DNA from: Acidovorax sp. 106
GTDB taxonomy: Bacteria; Pseudomonadota; Gammaproteobacteria; Burkholderiales; Burkholderiaceae_C
Assembly: GCF_003663825.1 (NCBI RefSeq)
Contig: NZ_RCCC01000001.1
Location: forward strand, 2,364,501 to 2,428,500
DNA: 64,000 bases
Reading direction: 5' to 3'
Shown: one piece after another, positions 41,941 through 51,415 of the stretch
How positions within the stretch are numbered: position 1 is the stretch's first letter
How the letters are laid out: every line of letters starts with the position of its first letter
The notes under the pieces: model-generated
Databases searched by the model: none
Told to the model about the DNA's origin: nothing
The model's input: only the letters and a program-made list of their open reading frames with translations
Program-made: the position numbers and the translations under genes

Positions 41941-42073
41941 CTGCTGGAAAAAATCAGGGAAAACCCTTAAAGTTCAGCCCATGATCGCAACCAAAGCCCT
42001 GCTCAAGGCATCCTGGCACGCCAGCACCGGCATGCTGCGCACCCGAAACAGTCATTCTTCCAAGGAGGCAGGC

Positions 42074-42712
42074 ATGCCTTCCACGCCTTTGATGGTTCCT
42101 ATCCGCTCGCTGGGCCCCTCGTACCGCGAGCGCATTACCGCCCACTTGCTCAAGCTGGAGCCCGCAGACCGCTACCTGCGTTTTGGCTACGCCGCCAATG
42201 ACGAGCAAATCCGCCGCTACGCCGAGCAACTCGACTTCAGCCGCGACGAAATTTTTGGCATCTACAACCGCCGCCTGGAGCTGGTGGCCATGGCCCACCT
42301 GGCTTTCTCCGAGCATCCCCAGCACAAGCACTGCGCAGAGTTCGGTGTTTCCGTGCTCAAGCAGGCCCGAGGCCGGGGCTTTGGTGCCCGCCTGTTCGAG
42401 CGTGCCGTGATGCACGCCCGCAACGAAGGCGTGAACATGGTGTTCATCCATGCGCTGTCCGAAAACACGGCCATGCTCAAAATCGCCCGCAAAGCCGGTG
42501 CCACCGTGCAGCGCGATGGTTCTGAATCTGAGGCCTACCTGCACATCCAGCCTGCCAGCTTTGACACCCGCGTGGCCGAGATGGTGGAGCAGCGGTTTGC
42601 CGAGGTGGACTACCAGTTCAAAAAGCAAGCCAAGCAGTTCTGGGATTTTCTGTCCGGCGTGCAGGAAGTGCGCCGGGGTGTGCAGCACGCTCGCCACCAA
42701 TCGGCTGAGTAA
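42074..42712 (+). CDS. GNAT-family N-acetyltransferase
   Basis: The 212-residue protein begins at MPSTPLMVPIRSLG, chosen because AAGGAGG lies directly upstream; the frame is open further 5' to 41879, but with poorer sites. GNAT motif A is AEFGVSVLKQARGRGFGARLFERA and motif B FIHALSENTAMLKIARKAGA. The N-terminal LEPADRYLRFGYAANDEQIRRYAEQ is typical of a proteobacterial subgroup with no known substrate. A helical C-terminal tail of about 50 residues follows the GNAT fold. Confidence 0.88.
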   Translation: MPSTPLMVPIRSLGPSYRERITAHLLKLEPADRYLRFGYAANDEQIRRYAEQLDFSRDEIFGIYNRRLELVAMAHLAFSEHPQHKHCAEFGVSVLKQARGRGFGARLFERAVMHARNEGVNMVFIHALSENTAMLKIARKAGATVQRDGSESEAYLHIQPASFDTRVAEMVEQRFAEVDYQFKKQAKQFWDFLSGVQEVRRGVQHARHQSAE

Positions 42713-42923
42713 GCGCTGACGTTGGTGGGGCTCTCAGTCGCCAGACTGTACTGCCCCGCGATCTCTCTTGGCGCAGCGCACCCGCTGCGCAACCCAACGC
42801 CCATTCGGCGCCTCGCTGAGTTCTCTGTGAGCAGCCGCCCTGCGCTGCGTCGTTGCCTTGTCAACGCAATCCGCTATCCTTGGGCTCTGTTCACCACTAC
42901 TGCAAGTCCTGCAATCCACGACA

Positions 42924-43802
42924 GTGTCTGACCCGCACCCTGGGCGTTTGCCCGAAAAGGAAGACAAGCGCACTTTTCTGCAAAAAGTGGCCGAGTTCAT
43001 ACACCCCGGCCCTGACTCTGCAGAAGAACTCATCGAGACCCTGGCGGAGGCCGAGGACAACCAGGTCATCGGCGCCGACTCGCGTGTGATGATTGAGCGT
43101 GTGATTCGCATGGCCGACATGACCGCCAGCGATGTCATGGTGGCCTCACCCCGCATGGACATGGTCGATATCGATGAGCCGCCCGATGTGCTGCTGCGCT
43201 CGGTGATCGACACGGCCCACTCGCGCTTTCCGGTGTTCCAGGGTGGGCGGGAGAACATCATTGGCATCCTCATGGCCAAAGACCTGCTCAAGCTGCAGCG
43301 GGCGCCAGAACTCAATATCCGCGCCTTGCTGCGGCCCGCCGTGTTTGTGCCCGAGAGCAAGGGCCTGAACGACCTGCTGCGCGAGTTTCGCGGCAACCGC
43401 AACCATCTGGCCATCGTGATCGATGAGTTTGGCCGTGTGGCCGGGTTAGTCACCATCGAAGATGTGCTTGAGCAGATCGTGGGCGAGATCGAAGACGAAT
43501 TCGATATTGCTGAGGATTCAGGCGACATCTTTGGCCTGGCCGATAAGACCTACCGCGTGAGCGGTGATACCCCCATCGAGCGGGTGTCTGAGGCCTTCAG
43601 TGTCCACATCCACGGCAGCGAGCCCGGTGAAGCGTTTGACACCATTGGTGGCCTGATTGCCCACGAAATGGGCCGTGTGCCCAAGCGCGGCGAACACCTG
43701 CAACTGTGCGGGCTGCATTTTGTGGTGCTGCATACCAAGGCCGGCGCTGTGCGCTGGTTCAAGGTGTCGCGGGTGGACGCGCCCAGCGCTGCCGAGCATT
43801 GA
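42924..43802 (+). CDS. corC: CorC-type CBS-domain protein
   Basis: I choose the GTG at 42924 (VSDPHPGRLPEKEDKRTFLQ), which gives 292 residues, the length of CorC; the ATG at 42858 would add a non-homologous segment. The protein has a helical lead, a CBS pair (about 75-205: MIERVIRMADMTASDVM, then LAIVIDEFGRVAGLVTIEDVLEQIVGEI) and a C-terminal CorC_HlyC domain (about 215-285). It is linked to magnesium/cobalt homeostasis. Its stop overlaps the lnt start, the conserved corC-lnt arrangement. Confidence 0.93.
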   Translation: MSDPHPGRLPEKEDKRTFLQKVAEFIHPGPDSAEELIETLAEAEDNQVIGADSRVMIERVIRMADMTASDVMVASPRMDMVDIDEPPDVLLRSVIDTAHSRFPVFQGGRENIIGILMAKDLLKLQRAPELNIRALLRPAVFVPESKGLNDLLREFRGNRNHLAIVIDEFGRVAGLVTIEDVLEQIVGEIEDEFDIAEDSGDIFGLADKTYRVSGDTPIERVSEAFSVHIHGSEPGEAFDTIGGLIAHEMGRVPKRGEHLQLCGLHFVVLHTKAGAVRWFKVSRVDAPSAAEH

Positions 43803-45484
43803 TGGCCCGGGCATCGATATCGAGCAGCCGCCCCGCGATGGTGGCTGCCACGGGGCTGTCTGCCTTGGCCGGTTTGGCCCAGGCGGCCTCGCTCGCATGG
43901 CCCGGCACGGGTCAGCCTGTGTGGTGGCTGCAGTGGCTGTCGATGTTGGTGTTGGCTGGGCTGTTGCACCACCTGCGCCCCAGCGGGCGGCAGGGGGGAT
44001 GGCTGGGTTTTGTGTTTGCCCTGGCCTGGCTGTGCGGCACCTTCTGGTGGCTGTTCATTTCCTTGCACACCTATGGTGGGCTGGCTGCGCCGCTGGCCGT
44101 GGCCGCGGTGCTGGCCTTGGCGGCGTTCCTGGCCCTGTACTATGCGGCGGCTTTATGGTCTTTTTGCAAGCTAGCGCCCGCTAATAAAGCGCTGGCAGCT
44201 ATGCTTTTTGCAGCGCTTTGGCTGCTGGCGGAGCTGGTGCGTGGCACTTGGTTCACGGGCTTTCCGTGGGGCGCAGGGGGCTATGCCCATGTTGAGGGGC
44301 CGCTGGCGTCGCTGCCCCGCTGGATCGGTGTGTACGGGGTGGGGGCGGTGTCCGCAGGGTTGGCCATGGCGTGCGTGCAGTTCCGTGGACCGGATCTGCG
44401 CCGTTGGTCCACCTGGATGGTCGTTTTTGCGGTCGTGGCTGTCGGGGGCTGGGCGGCCTTGCAGCGCCACTGCGCGGTAGAGCTGTGCCACACCCCGGCG
44501 CGGGCTCCTGCGCCCCCGCTGTCACTGGCCCTGCTGCAGGGCAATATCCCGCAAGACGAAAAATTTGAAGAAGGCAGCGGTGTGCCGCTGGCGCTGCAGT
44601 GGTACGCGCAGCAGTTGCGCAGCGAGGCGGCCATGCTGGTCGTGGCCCCTGAGACCGCGATACCGCTGCTGCCGCAGCAACTGATTCCGGGCTATCTGGA
44701 AGGGCTGCAGGCCCGGTACACCGAGGGGGCTCAAGCCGCTTTGGTGGGCATACCCCTGGGCAATACCCGCGCTGGCTACACCAATTCGGTGCTGGGCTGG
44801 CGCCCCTCCAGTCCGTCCAGTACGCCCGGCACGCCCAATGGTGGCGCGGCCGAGCCCGTCTACACCTACAGCAAGCACCACCTGGTGCCCTTTGGTGAAT
44901 TCATTCCGCCGCTGTTCAAGTGGTTCACGGCCATGCTCAACATACCCCTGGGGGATTTCAACCGGGGCACGGTAGGCCAGGCTTCGTTTGAATGGGCGGG
45001 GCAGCGCATTGCCCCCAATATTTGCTACGAAGACCTGTTTGGCGAAGAACTGGCCGCGCGCTTTACCGACCCGGCCCAGGCGCCCACGGTGATGGTCAAC
45101 TTCAGCAATATTGGCTGGTTTGGCAACACGCTGGCCATTGACCAGCACCTGCAGATCAGCCGCATGCGCACCCTGGAGCTGGAGCGCCCCATGGTGCGTG
45201 CCACCAACACCGGCGCCACGGCCATCATTGACCACCGCGGCGTGGTTACCCACCAGCTGGAACGCCACACCCGTGGGGTGCTGCGCGCTGAGGTACAGGG
45301 GCGCGGGCAGGGCGTGTCTGTCGATGGCGGCGGCGTCACCCCCTTCGCATGGTGGGCGTCGCGCTGGGGGCTGTGGCCCCTGTGGTGTGCGGGCCTGCTG
45401 GTGGTGGCTGTGGCGTGGGTGGCACGTGGGCGCGGCCCGGCGCCAGGGGCTCATTTCAAGCCCCTGCCATTTGGTATGGAGTGA
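43802..45484 (+). CDS. lnt: Apolipoprotein N-acyltransferase
   Basis: The 560-residue inner-membrane enzyme adds the third acyl chain to lipoproteins. The first half has about seven membrane helices; the second is a nitrilase-like domain with the Glu-Lys-Cys triad in APETAIPLL, YSKHHLVPFGEFIP and NICYEDLFG. The ATG overlaps the corC stop by one base. Residues about 122-137 (CKLAPANKALAAMLFA) are encoded by a dispersed palindromic repeat, in the loop before FAALWLLAELVRGTW. Confidence 0.95.
   Translation: MARASISSSRPAMVAATGLSALAGLAQAASLAWPGTGQPVWWLQWLSMLVLAGLLHHLRPSGRQGGWLGFVFALAWLCGTFWWLFISLHTYGGLAAPLAVAAVLALAAFLALYYAAALWSFCKLAPANKALAAMLFAALWLLAELVRGTWFTGFPWGAGGYAHVEGPLASLPRWIGVYGVGAVSAGLAMACVQFRGPDLRRWSTWMVVFAVVAVGGWAALQRHCAVELCHTPARAPAPPLSLALLQGNIPQDEKFEEGSGVPLALQWYAQQLRSEAAMLVVAPETAIPLLPQQLIPGYLEGLQARYTEGAQAALVGIPLGNTRAGYTNSVLGWRPSSPSSTPGTPNGGAAEPVYTYSKHHLVPFGEFIPPLFKWFTAMLNIPLGDFNRGTVGQASFEWAGQRIAPNICYEDLFGEELAARFTDPAQAPTVMVNFSNIGWFGNTLAIDQHLQISRMRTLELERPMVRATNTGATAIIDHRGVVTHQLERHTRGVLRAEVQGRGQGVSVDGGGVTPFAWWASRWGLWPLWCAGLLVVAVAWVARGRGPAPGAHFKPLPFGME
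44166..44211. repeat. Palindromic repeat inside lnt, read in frame
   Basis: GCAAGCTAGCGCCCGCTAAT then AAAGCGCTGGCAGCTATGC is the family core in inverted orientation. It encodes LAPANKALAAML in Lnt. The repeat in the YgjP-like gene (55517-55581) is in the same orientation and frame and encodes the similar APIDKALAAP. Confidence 0.8.
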
Positions 45485-45722
45485 GGTGAGCGCACGCTTG
45501 GGCTTGTGGATTGCGGTACTGAAACCCGCCCACGGGCCGTGCGTTGGACCTGTGTGGGCTTGATCCAGGTCAGGCCGCGCGTAGCGGGTCTGAGCGCAAT
45601 CAGGGTGTATCCCGCCCGGCAAGCATGCCAAGCCTTGATAATAGAGGTCCGCAACCAGGGGTGAAGGTTGCACGAACGATGATTTGAGGCGGCCAAGCCG
45701 CCGTTCTGGAGCACGACTGAAC

Positions 45723-46244
45723 ATGGCAGATTCCTTTTCCTACGAACAACTGATCGCCTCGGGCGAGGGCCGGCTGTTCGGCGCTGACAGCGGGCGCCTG
45801 CCGCTGCCACCCATGCTGATGTTTGACCGCATCACGCACATCGACAGCGATGGGGGCGCGCACGGTTTGGGAATGATCCGCGCAGAACTGGACGTCAAGC
45901 CCGACTTGTGGTTTTTCGCCTGCCACTTCCAGGGTGACCCCGTCATGCCCGGCTGCCTGGGCCTGGATGCCATGTGGCAGCTCATTGGTTTTTACCTGAC
46001 CTGGCTGAAGTTGCCGGGCCGTGGCCGCGCTCTGGGGGCGGGCGAGGTCAAATTCACCGGCGAAGTGGGCCCCGATGTGAAGCGGGTTACCTACGAAATC
46101 GACATCAAGCGCGTCATCAAGCGCAAGCTGGTCATGGCCATTGGCGATGCCCGTTTGCTCGCCGATGGCAAGGAAATTTATGTAGCCAACGACCTGCGTG
46201 TGGGCCTGTTCAAGCGCGAGGAAGAAGGCAAGGACGCAGCATGA
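45723..46244 (+). CDS. fabA: 3-hydroxydecanoyl-ACP dehydratase/isomerase
   Basis: The 173-residue enzyme introduces the double bond of unsaturated fatty acids. The active-site signature is [23 protein letters not shown], with the catalytic histidine and aspartate. The start at 45723 ([11 protein letters not shown]) is preferred over 45684. It overlaps fabB by four bases (ATGA), the classic fabA-fabB pair. The 238-base upstream gap shows a GATAAT-like patch around 45635 but no clear operator. Confidence 0.95.
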   Translation: MADSFSYEQLIASGEGRLFGADSGRLPLPPMLMFDRITHIDSDGGAHGLGMIRAELDVKPDLWFFACHFQGDPVMPGCLGLDAMWQLIGFYLTWLKLPGRGRALGAGEVKFTGEVGPDVKRVTYEIDIKRVIKRKLVMAIGDARLLADGKEIYVANDLRVGLFKREEEGKDAA

Positions 46245-47461
46245 CCAAAAAGCGCGTAGTCATCACCGGCGCGGGCATTGTCTCGTGCATTGGTAACGAC
46301 CTGGCCACGGTAGAAGCCTCGCTGCGTGCGGGCAAGAGCGGCATCAAGGCCGTGGAAAAGTTCAAGGAACTGGGCCTGCGCAGCCAAGTGGGCGGCGCGC
46401 CGGAAATCGACATCGAAGCGCGCATTGATCGCAAGCAGATGCGCTTCATGGGTGACGCGGCTGCCTACGCTCAGATCGCCCTGGAAGACGCGATCAAGCA
46501 AGCGGGCCTCACGCCCGAGCAGGTCAGCCACCCCCGCACTGGCCTCATCATGGGCTCGGGCGGCGGCTCGCCTGCGAACCAGATCGAAGCGGCCGACACG
46601 CTGCGCGAAAAGGGCATCCGCCGCGTGGGGCCGTACCAGGTCACGCGCTGCATGAGTTCCACCGTGTCCGCCTGCCTGGCCACCAACTTCAAGGTCAAGG
46701 GCATCAACTACTCCATCACCTCGGCTTGCTCCACCTCGGCGCACTGCATCGGCGCGGCAGCCCAGCAGATCGCCTGGGGCGTGCAGGACGTGATGTTTGC
46801 CGGTGGTGGTGAAGAACTGTCCTGGGGCATGTCGCTGCTGTTTGACGGCATGGGCGCCATGTCCAGCAAGTACAACGAGACGCCCGAGCAAGCCTCGCGC
46901 GCCTACGACGCGAACCGCGATGGTTTTGTGATCGCAGGCGGCGGCGGCGCCGTGGTGCTGGAAAGCCTGGAGCACGCCCTGGCGCGCGGCGCCCACATCT
47001 TGGCCGAAGTGGTGGGCTTTGGTGCCACCAGCGACGGCGAAGACATGGTTGCCCCCTCGGGCGACGGCGCCATTGCCTGCATGCAGCAGGCCATGGAAGG
47101 GCTGAACGCCCCCATCGACTACATTAACACCCACGGCACCTCCACCCCGGTGGGTGACATGCAGGAAGTGCGCGCCATGCGTGCCCTGTTTGGCGACAAG
47201 GTGCCGCCGTTCTCCTCCACCAAGTCGCTCACCGGCCATTCGCTGGGCGCTACTGGGGTGCAAGAGGCGATTTATTGCGTGATCATGCTGAACCAGGGTT
47301 TCATCGCCGGTTCGGCCAATGTGGAAACGCCCGACCCCGCCCTGGGCGACATGCCTTTGGTCACGCAAACCCGCGATGCTCAGCTGACCACCGTGTTGTC
47401 CAACAGCTTTGGCTTTGGCGGCACCAACGCCAGTCTGGTTCTGCGCCGCTGGGAGGCTTGA
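46241..47461 (+). CDS. fabB: 3-oxoacyl-ACP synthase I
   Basis: The 406-residue condensing enzyme elongates the cis-unsaturated product of FabA. The start at 46241 ([19 protein letters not shown]) overlaps the fabA stop. Catalytic residues are the cysteine in SACSTSAHC (about 163) and two histidines in [11 protein letters not shown] and [10 protein letters not shown]. The C-terminal [17 protein letters not shown] is the thiolase-fold end. A strong terminator follows. Confidence 0.95.
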   Translation: MTKKRVVITGAGIVSCIGNDLATVEASLRAGKSGIKAVEKFKELGLRSQVGGAPEIDIEARIDRKQMRFMGDAAAYAQIALEDAIKQAGLTPEQVSHPRTGLIMGSGGGSPANQIEAADTLREKGIRRVGPYQVTRCMSSTVSACLATNFKVKGINYSITSACSTSAHCIGAAAQQIAWGVQDVMFAGGGEELSWGMSLLFDGMGAMSSKYNETPEQASRAYDANRDGFVIAGGGGAVVLESLEHALARGAHILAEVVGFGATSDGEDMVAPSGDGAIACMQQAMEGLNAPIDYINTHGTSTPVGDMQEVRAMRALFGDKVPPFSSTKSLTGHSLGATGVQEAIYCVIMLNQGFIAGSANVETPDPALGDMPLVTQTRDAQLTTVLSNSFGFGGTNASLVLRRWEA

Positions 47462-47502
47462 ACATCCTCTGATGCGGCGTTCCGAGCTGCCGCCGCACAC
47501 AC

Positions 47503-47535
47503 AGCCTGCCTGTCCCCGGACACGCAGGCTTTTTT
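47503..47535 (+). terminator. Intrinsic terminator after fabB
   Basis: AGCCTGC (47503-47509) pairs with GCAGGCT (47524-47530), followed by six T residues. It is 42 bases after the fabB stop and ends the fabAB transcript. It also faces the converging LysR gene. Confidence 0.93.
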
Positions 47536-47560
47536 GATGCTCGGCACGACACTGGGGGCG

Positions 47561-48478
47561 TTAGCGTCTGGCCAGTTTGCCATTGCCCTGTAGTGCCTCA
47601 TGCAACAGGCGTGGCAGCATTGCCAGCATGCGGGTGGCTTGCAGGCTGGGTGCGAATGCCCGTGCCTGGTAGCTGTAGAGTGAGATGGGCGCGAGCTCAT
47701 GCAGCTCCAGCGTCACCATCTGTGCGGGGTCCAGCCCCCGCGCCGTCAGAAAATCGACCACCGTCCAACCCATGCCCAGGCGCACCAAGTCCAGTGCAAG
47801 GCGCGAGGTCTGCACCTGAATGCCGGGCCCGGCGGGTGATCCGAGTCGATGGGCAATTTCGTCAATGGACTGGCGCATGGGATCGTCCCCCACCAGCCGT
47901 ATCACAGGCACCTGCGCCAAGCGTGCGCCAGGGCTTGCCGTGCGGGGTGCCTGCCCCCACACCGATGCCGCCACGGCCAGATAGAGCTGGCCGCTCACCA
48001 GCAGGTCGCTGGCGACTTGTGGGTGGGGGTGTTGGTAGAAGCCCAGCCCAAAGTCCACGCTGCGGGTGAGCAAGGCCTGCGTCATCTGATCTTGGTGGAT
48101 GGTGCGCACCTCCACGCCCACCTGCGGGTGCTGCAACGCGTGGTAGTGCAGCAGGCGCGGCAGGAACTCGTGGGTGATCGATGGAATGGCGGCCAAACGC
48201 ACATCACCCGAATCGCTGGCCGCCAGATTGCGTGCCGTGCGCCTGAGGGCATCGAGTTGGCGATAGATACCGGTGGACTCGGTGGCCAGCACCTGCGCCT
48301 CCGGGGTGGGAGTCAGCCCCGAAGGTGTGCGCAGAAACAGGCGATAGCTCAATTGCAGCTCGGTGTGGGCAATGGCCTTGCTGACCGCAGATGGGGTGAT
48401 GCACAGCAGGCGGGCCGCAGCACTCATGTTGCCGGTCTGAAGCACGGCCTGAAAGACTTCCAGTTGTCGCAGATTCAT
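47561..48478 (-). CDS. LysR-family transcriptional regulator
   Basis: The 305-residue protein has an N-terminal winged helix-turn-helix (LRQLEVFQAVLQTGNMSAAARLLCITPSAVSKAIAHTELQL) and a LysR substrate domain (from about residue 90). It diverges from a periplasmic asparaginase gene with 187 bases between the starts, the usual placing of a LysR regulator and its target. Asparagine, aspartate or a related amino acid is a reasonable guess for the effector. Confidence 0.92.
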   Translation of the reverse strand: MNLRQLEVFQAVLQTGNMSAAARLLCITPSAVSKAIAHTELQLSYRLFLRTPSGLTPTPEAQVLATESTGIYRQLDALRRTARNLAASDSGDVRLAAIPSITHEFLPRLLHYHALQHPQVGVEVRTIHQDQMTQALLTRSVDFGLGFYQHPHPQVASDLLVSGQLYLAVAASVWGQAPRTASPGARLAQVPVIRLVGDDPMRQSIDEIAHRLGSPAGPGIQVQTSRLALDLVRLGMGWTVVDFLTARGLDPAQMVTLELHELAPISLYSYQARAFAPSLQATRMLAMLPRLLHEALQGNGKLARR

Positions 48479-48584
48479 AGGGGGCCAGCTTCTGGGTCAG
48501 GCTGTACGGGAAAACGAGTGGTATGAGCCCTGCTCACAAGGGTGGGTTAATTATTCCACTTCCTTGTGTATGTGTTTCTCATAG

Positions 48585-49748
<1,164 letters not shown>

Positions 49749-49749
49749 T

Positions 49750-49828
49750 CCCCCCTGAGTCGCTTCGCGCCTTCCCCCTGAGGGGGACGCACCCGGTGGC
49801 CTGGCAAAGCCAGCTCCACGGGTGCGCT
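49750..49828. repeat. CCCCCTGAG-CGCTTCGCG-CCTTCCCCC repeat, copy 1
   Basis: CCCCCTGAGTCGCTTCGCG, CCTTCCCCC and GGGGGACGC follow the asparaginase stop directly. TCCCCC-TGA-GGGGGA forms a tight hairpin, and GTGGCCTGGCAAAGCCAGC a second. The same leading sequence occurs after glyS at 53611. Its position right after two stop codons suggests a role at transcript ends. Confidence 0.75.
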
Positions 49829-50190
49829 GGCTTGAAGACGCGCCCTGTGGATGCGTCTTCGGGCGATGAAAGCTGCAGGCGACATTTGGAACGAGACTTG
49901 GCGCACCCAATGTGCGCCGACAGGCTGCCCGCAACGGTGGTCACTGGTGCGCAACGGCTTACGGCTGGCGTGACTGGTTGGGAAGGCTGGGGCTCCAAAA
50001 GAGCACCGGCCTTTTTTCATGGGCGCGTACTGTCGGCGCGTCAATCGGTGGCCGGGCTGGCTGCGCCGTAAAATCAGGGGTTGCACCGGCGGCCGGGGTG
50101 CTGTGCTTTGAGCGCAGTGCGCTGGCCGACCCGCCTTTTCATTCTTTCTTATTGCCCGGCCCTGGCCCTGCCAGAGTGCCTTTCAAAGCC
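49829..50190. other. Gene-free gap before glyQ
   Basis: No supported gene is seen in this 362-base stretch; the open frames here lack family features. TAAAAT at 50069-50074 is a possible -10 box for the glyQ operon, giving a leader of about 110 bases. No T-box-like or other riboswitch fold was recognised. Confidence 0.4.
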
Positions 50191-51105
50191 ATGTTGACAT
50201 TCCAACAAATCATTTTGAAGCTGCAGTCCTATTGGGACGCGCAGGGTTGCGCCCTTTTGCAACCCTATGACATGGAAGTGGGCGCAGGCACCTCGCACAC
50301 CGCCACCTTCCTGCGCGCCATTGGCCCCGAGCCTTGGAAGGCCGCCTACGTGCAGCCCAGCCGCCGCCCCAAGGACGGCCGCTACGGCGAGAACCCCAAC
50401 CGTTTGCAGCACTACTACCAGTACCAGGTGGTGCTCAAGCCCGCACCGGCCAACATCCTGGAGCTCTATCTGGGCAGCCTCGAAGCGCTGGGCTTTGACC
50501 TCAAGAAAAACGACATCCGCTTCGTCGAAGACGATTGGGAAAACCCGACGCTGGGCGCCTGGGGCCTGGGCTGGGAAGTCTGGCTCAACGGCATGGAGGT
50601 CACGCAGTTCACCTACTTCCAGCAGGTGGGCGGCATCGACTGCAAGCCTGCTACGGGCGAAATCACCTACGGCCTGGAACGCCTGGCCATGTACCTGCAG
50701 GGCGTGGACAACGTCTACAACCTGAAGTGGACCGACACCCTGAGCTACGGCGACGTGTACAAGCAAAACGAGGTGGAGCAGTCCACCTACAACTTCGAGC
50801 ACAGCGACGCGGACTTTTTGTTCACCGCCTTCAATGCGCACGAAAAGCAGGCCAAGTACCTCATGGAACAGCAACTGGCCTTGCCCGCTTATGAGCAAGT
50901 GCTCAAGGCTGCGCACAGCTTCAATCTGCTGGACGCCCGTGGCGCCATCAGCGTGACCGAGCGCGCCGCTTACATCGGCCGCATCCGCAACCTGGCCCGC
51001 GCCGTGGCGCAAAGCTACTACGAAAGCCGCGAACGCCTGGGCTTCCCCATGGCGCCGCGCGAGTGGGTGGAGCAAATGGCACCCACGGCCAAGAAGGCCG
51101 CCTGA
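50191..51105 (+). CDS. glyQ: Glycine-tRNA ligase alpha subunit
   Basis: The 304-residue catalytic subunit of the alpha2beta2 glycyl-tRNA synthetase starts at 50191 ([34 protein letters not shown]). Class II motifs are clear: [33 protein letters not shown] and [25 protein letters not shown]. It forms glycyl-adenylate. Its stop overlaps the start of a small monooxygenase-fold gene, which lies between it and glyS. Confidence 0.96.
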   Translation: MLTFQQIILKLQSYWDAQGCALLQPYDMEVGAGTSHTATFLRAIGPEPWKAAYVQPSRRPKDGRYGENPNRLQHYYQYQVVLKPAPANILELYLGSLEALGFDLKKNDIRFVEDDWENPTLGAWGLGWEVWLNGMEVTQFTYFQQVGGIDCKPATGEITYGLERLAMYLQGVDNVYNLKWTDTLSYGDVYKQNEVEQSTYNFEHSDADFLFTAFNAHEKQAKYLMEQQLALPAYEQVLKAAHSFNLLDARGAISVTERAAYIGRIRNLARAVAQSYYESRERLGFPMAPREWVEQMAPTAKKAA

Positions 51106-51407
51106 TGGTTCTGGAGATTGCCGCCCTGCAGATCAAGCCCGGCCAGACGGCCGCGTTTGAGCAGGCCTTTGCCCAGGCGCAGCGCATCATTGCGTCCATG
51201 CCCGGGTACCAAGGGCACGAGCTGCAGCATTGCGTGGAAGATGACCACCAGTACGTGCTGCTGGTGCGTTGGGCCACGCTGCAAGACCACACCGAGGGCT
51301 TTCGCGGCTCTCCCCAATACCAGGAATGGCGCACGTTGCTGCACCATTTCTACGACCCCTTTCCTACCGTGCTGCACTACAACGCGGTCACACCGTCTTT
51401 GAGCTGA
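51105..51407 (+). CDS. Antibiotic biosynthesis monooxygenase (ABM) domain protein
   Basis: The 100-residue single-domain protein has the ferredoxin-like dimeric ABM fold: VLEIAALQIKPGQTAAFEQAFAQAQRIIASMPGYQGHELQHCVEDDHQYVLLVRW, then FRGSPQYQEWRTLLHHFYDPFPTVLHY. The ATG overlaps the glyQ stop by one base and the stop is eight bases before glyS, so it is co-translated with the synthetase subunits. No link with aminoacylation is known. Heme-degrading or quinone-modifying activity is possible from the family but not shown. Confidence 0.88.
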   Translation: MVLEIAALQIKPGQTAAFEQAFAQAQRIIASMPGYQGHELQHCVEDDHQYVLLVRWATLQDHTEGFRGSPQYQEWRTLLHHFYDPFPTVLHYNAVTPSLS

Positions 51408-51415
51408 TTGATCCC

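Noticed and set aside
42713..42870. Possible fifth copy of the structured repeat before corC
   Set aside because: CGCCTCGCTGAGTTC and GTGAGCAGCCGC resemble the repeat end, but the core and paired stems are not convincing.
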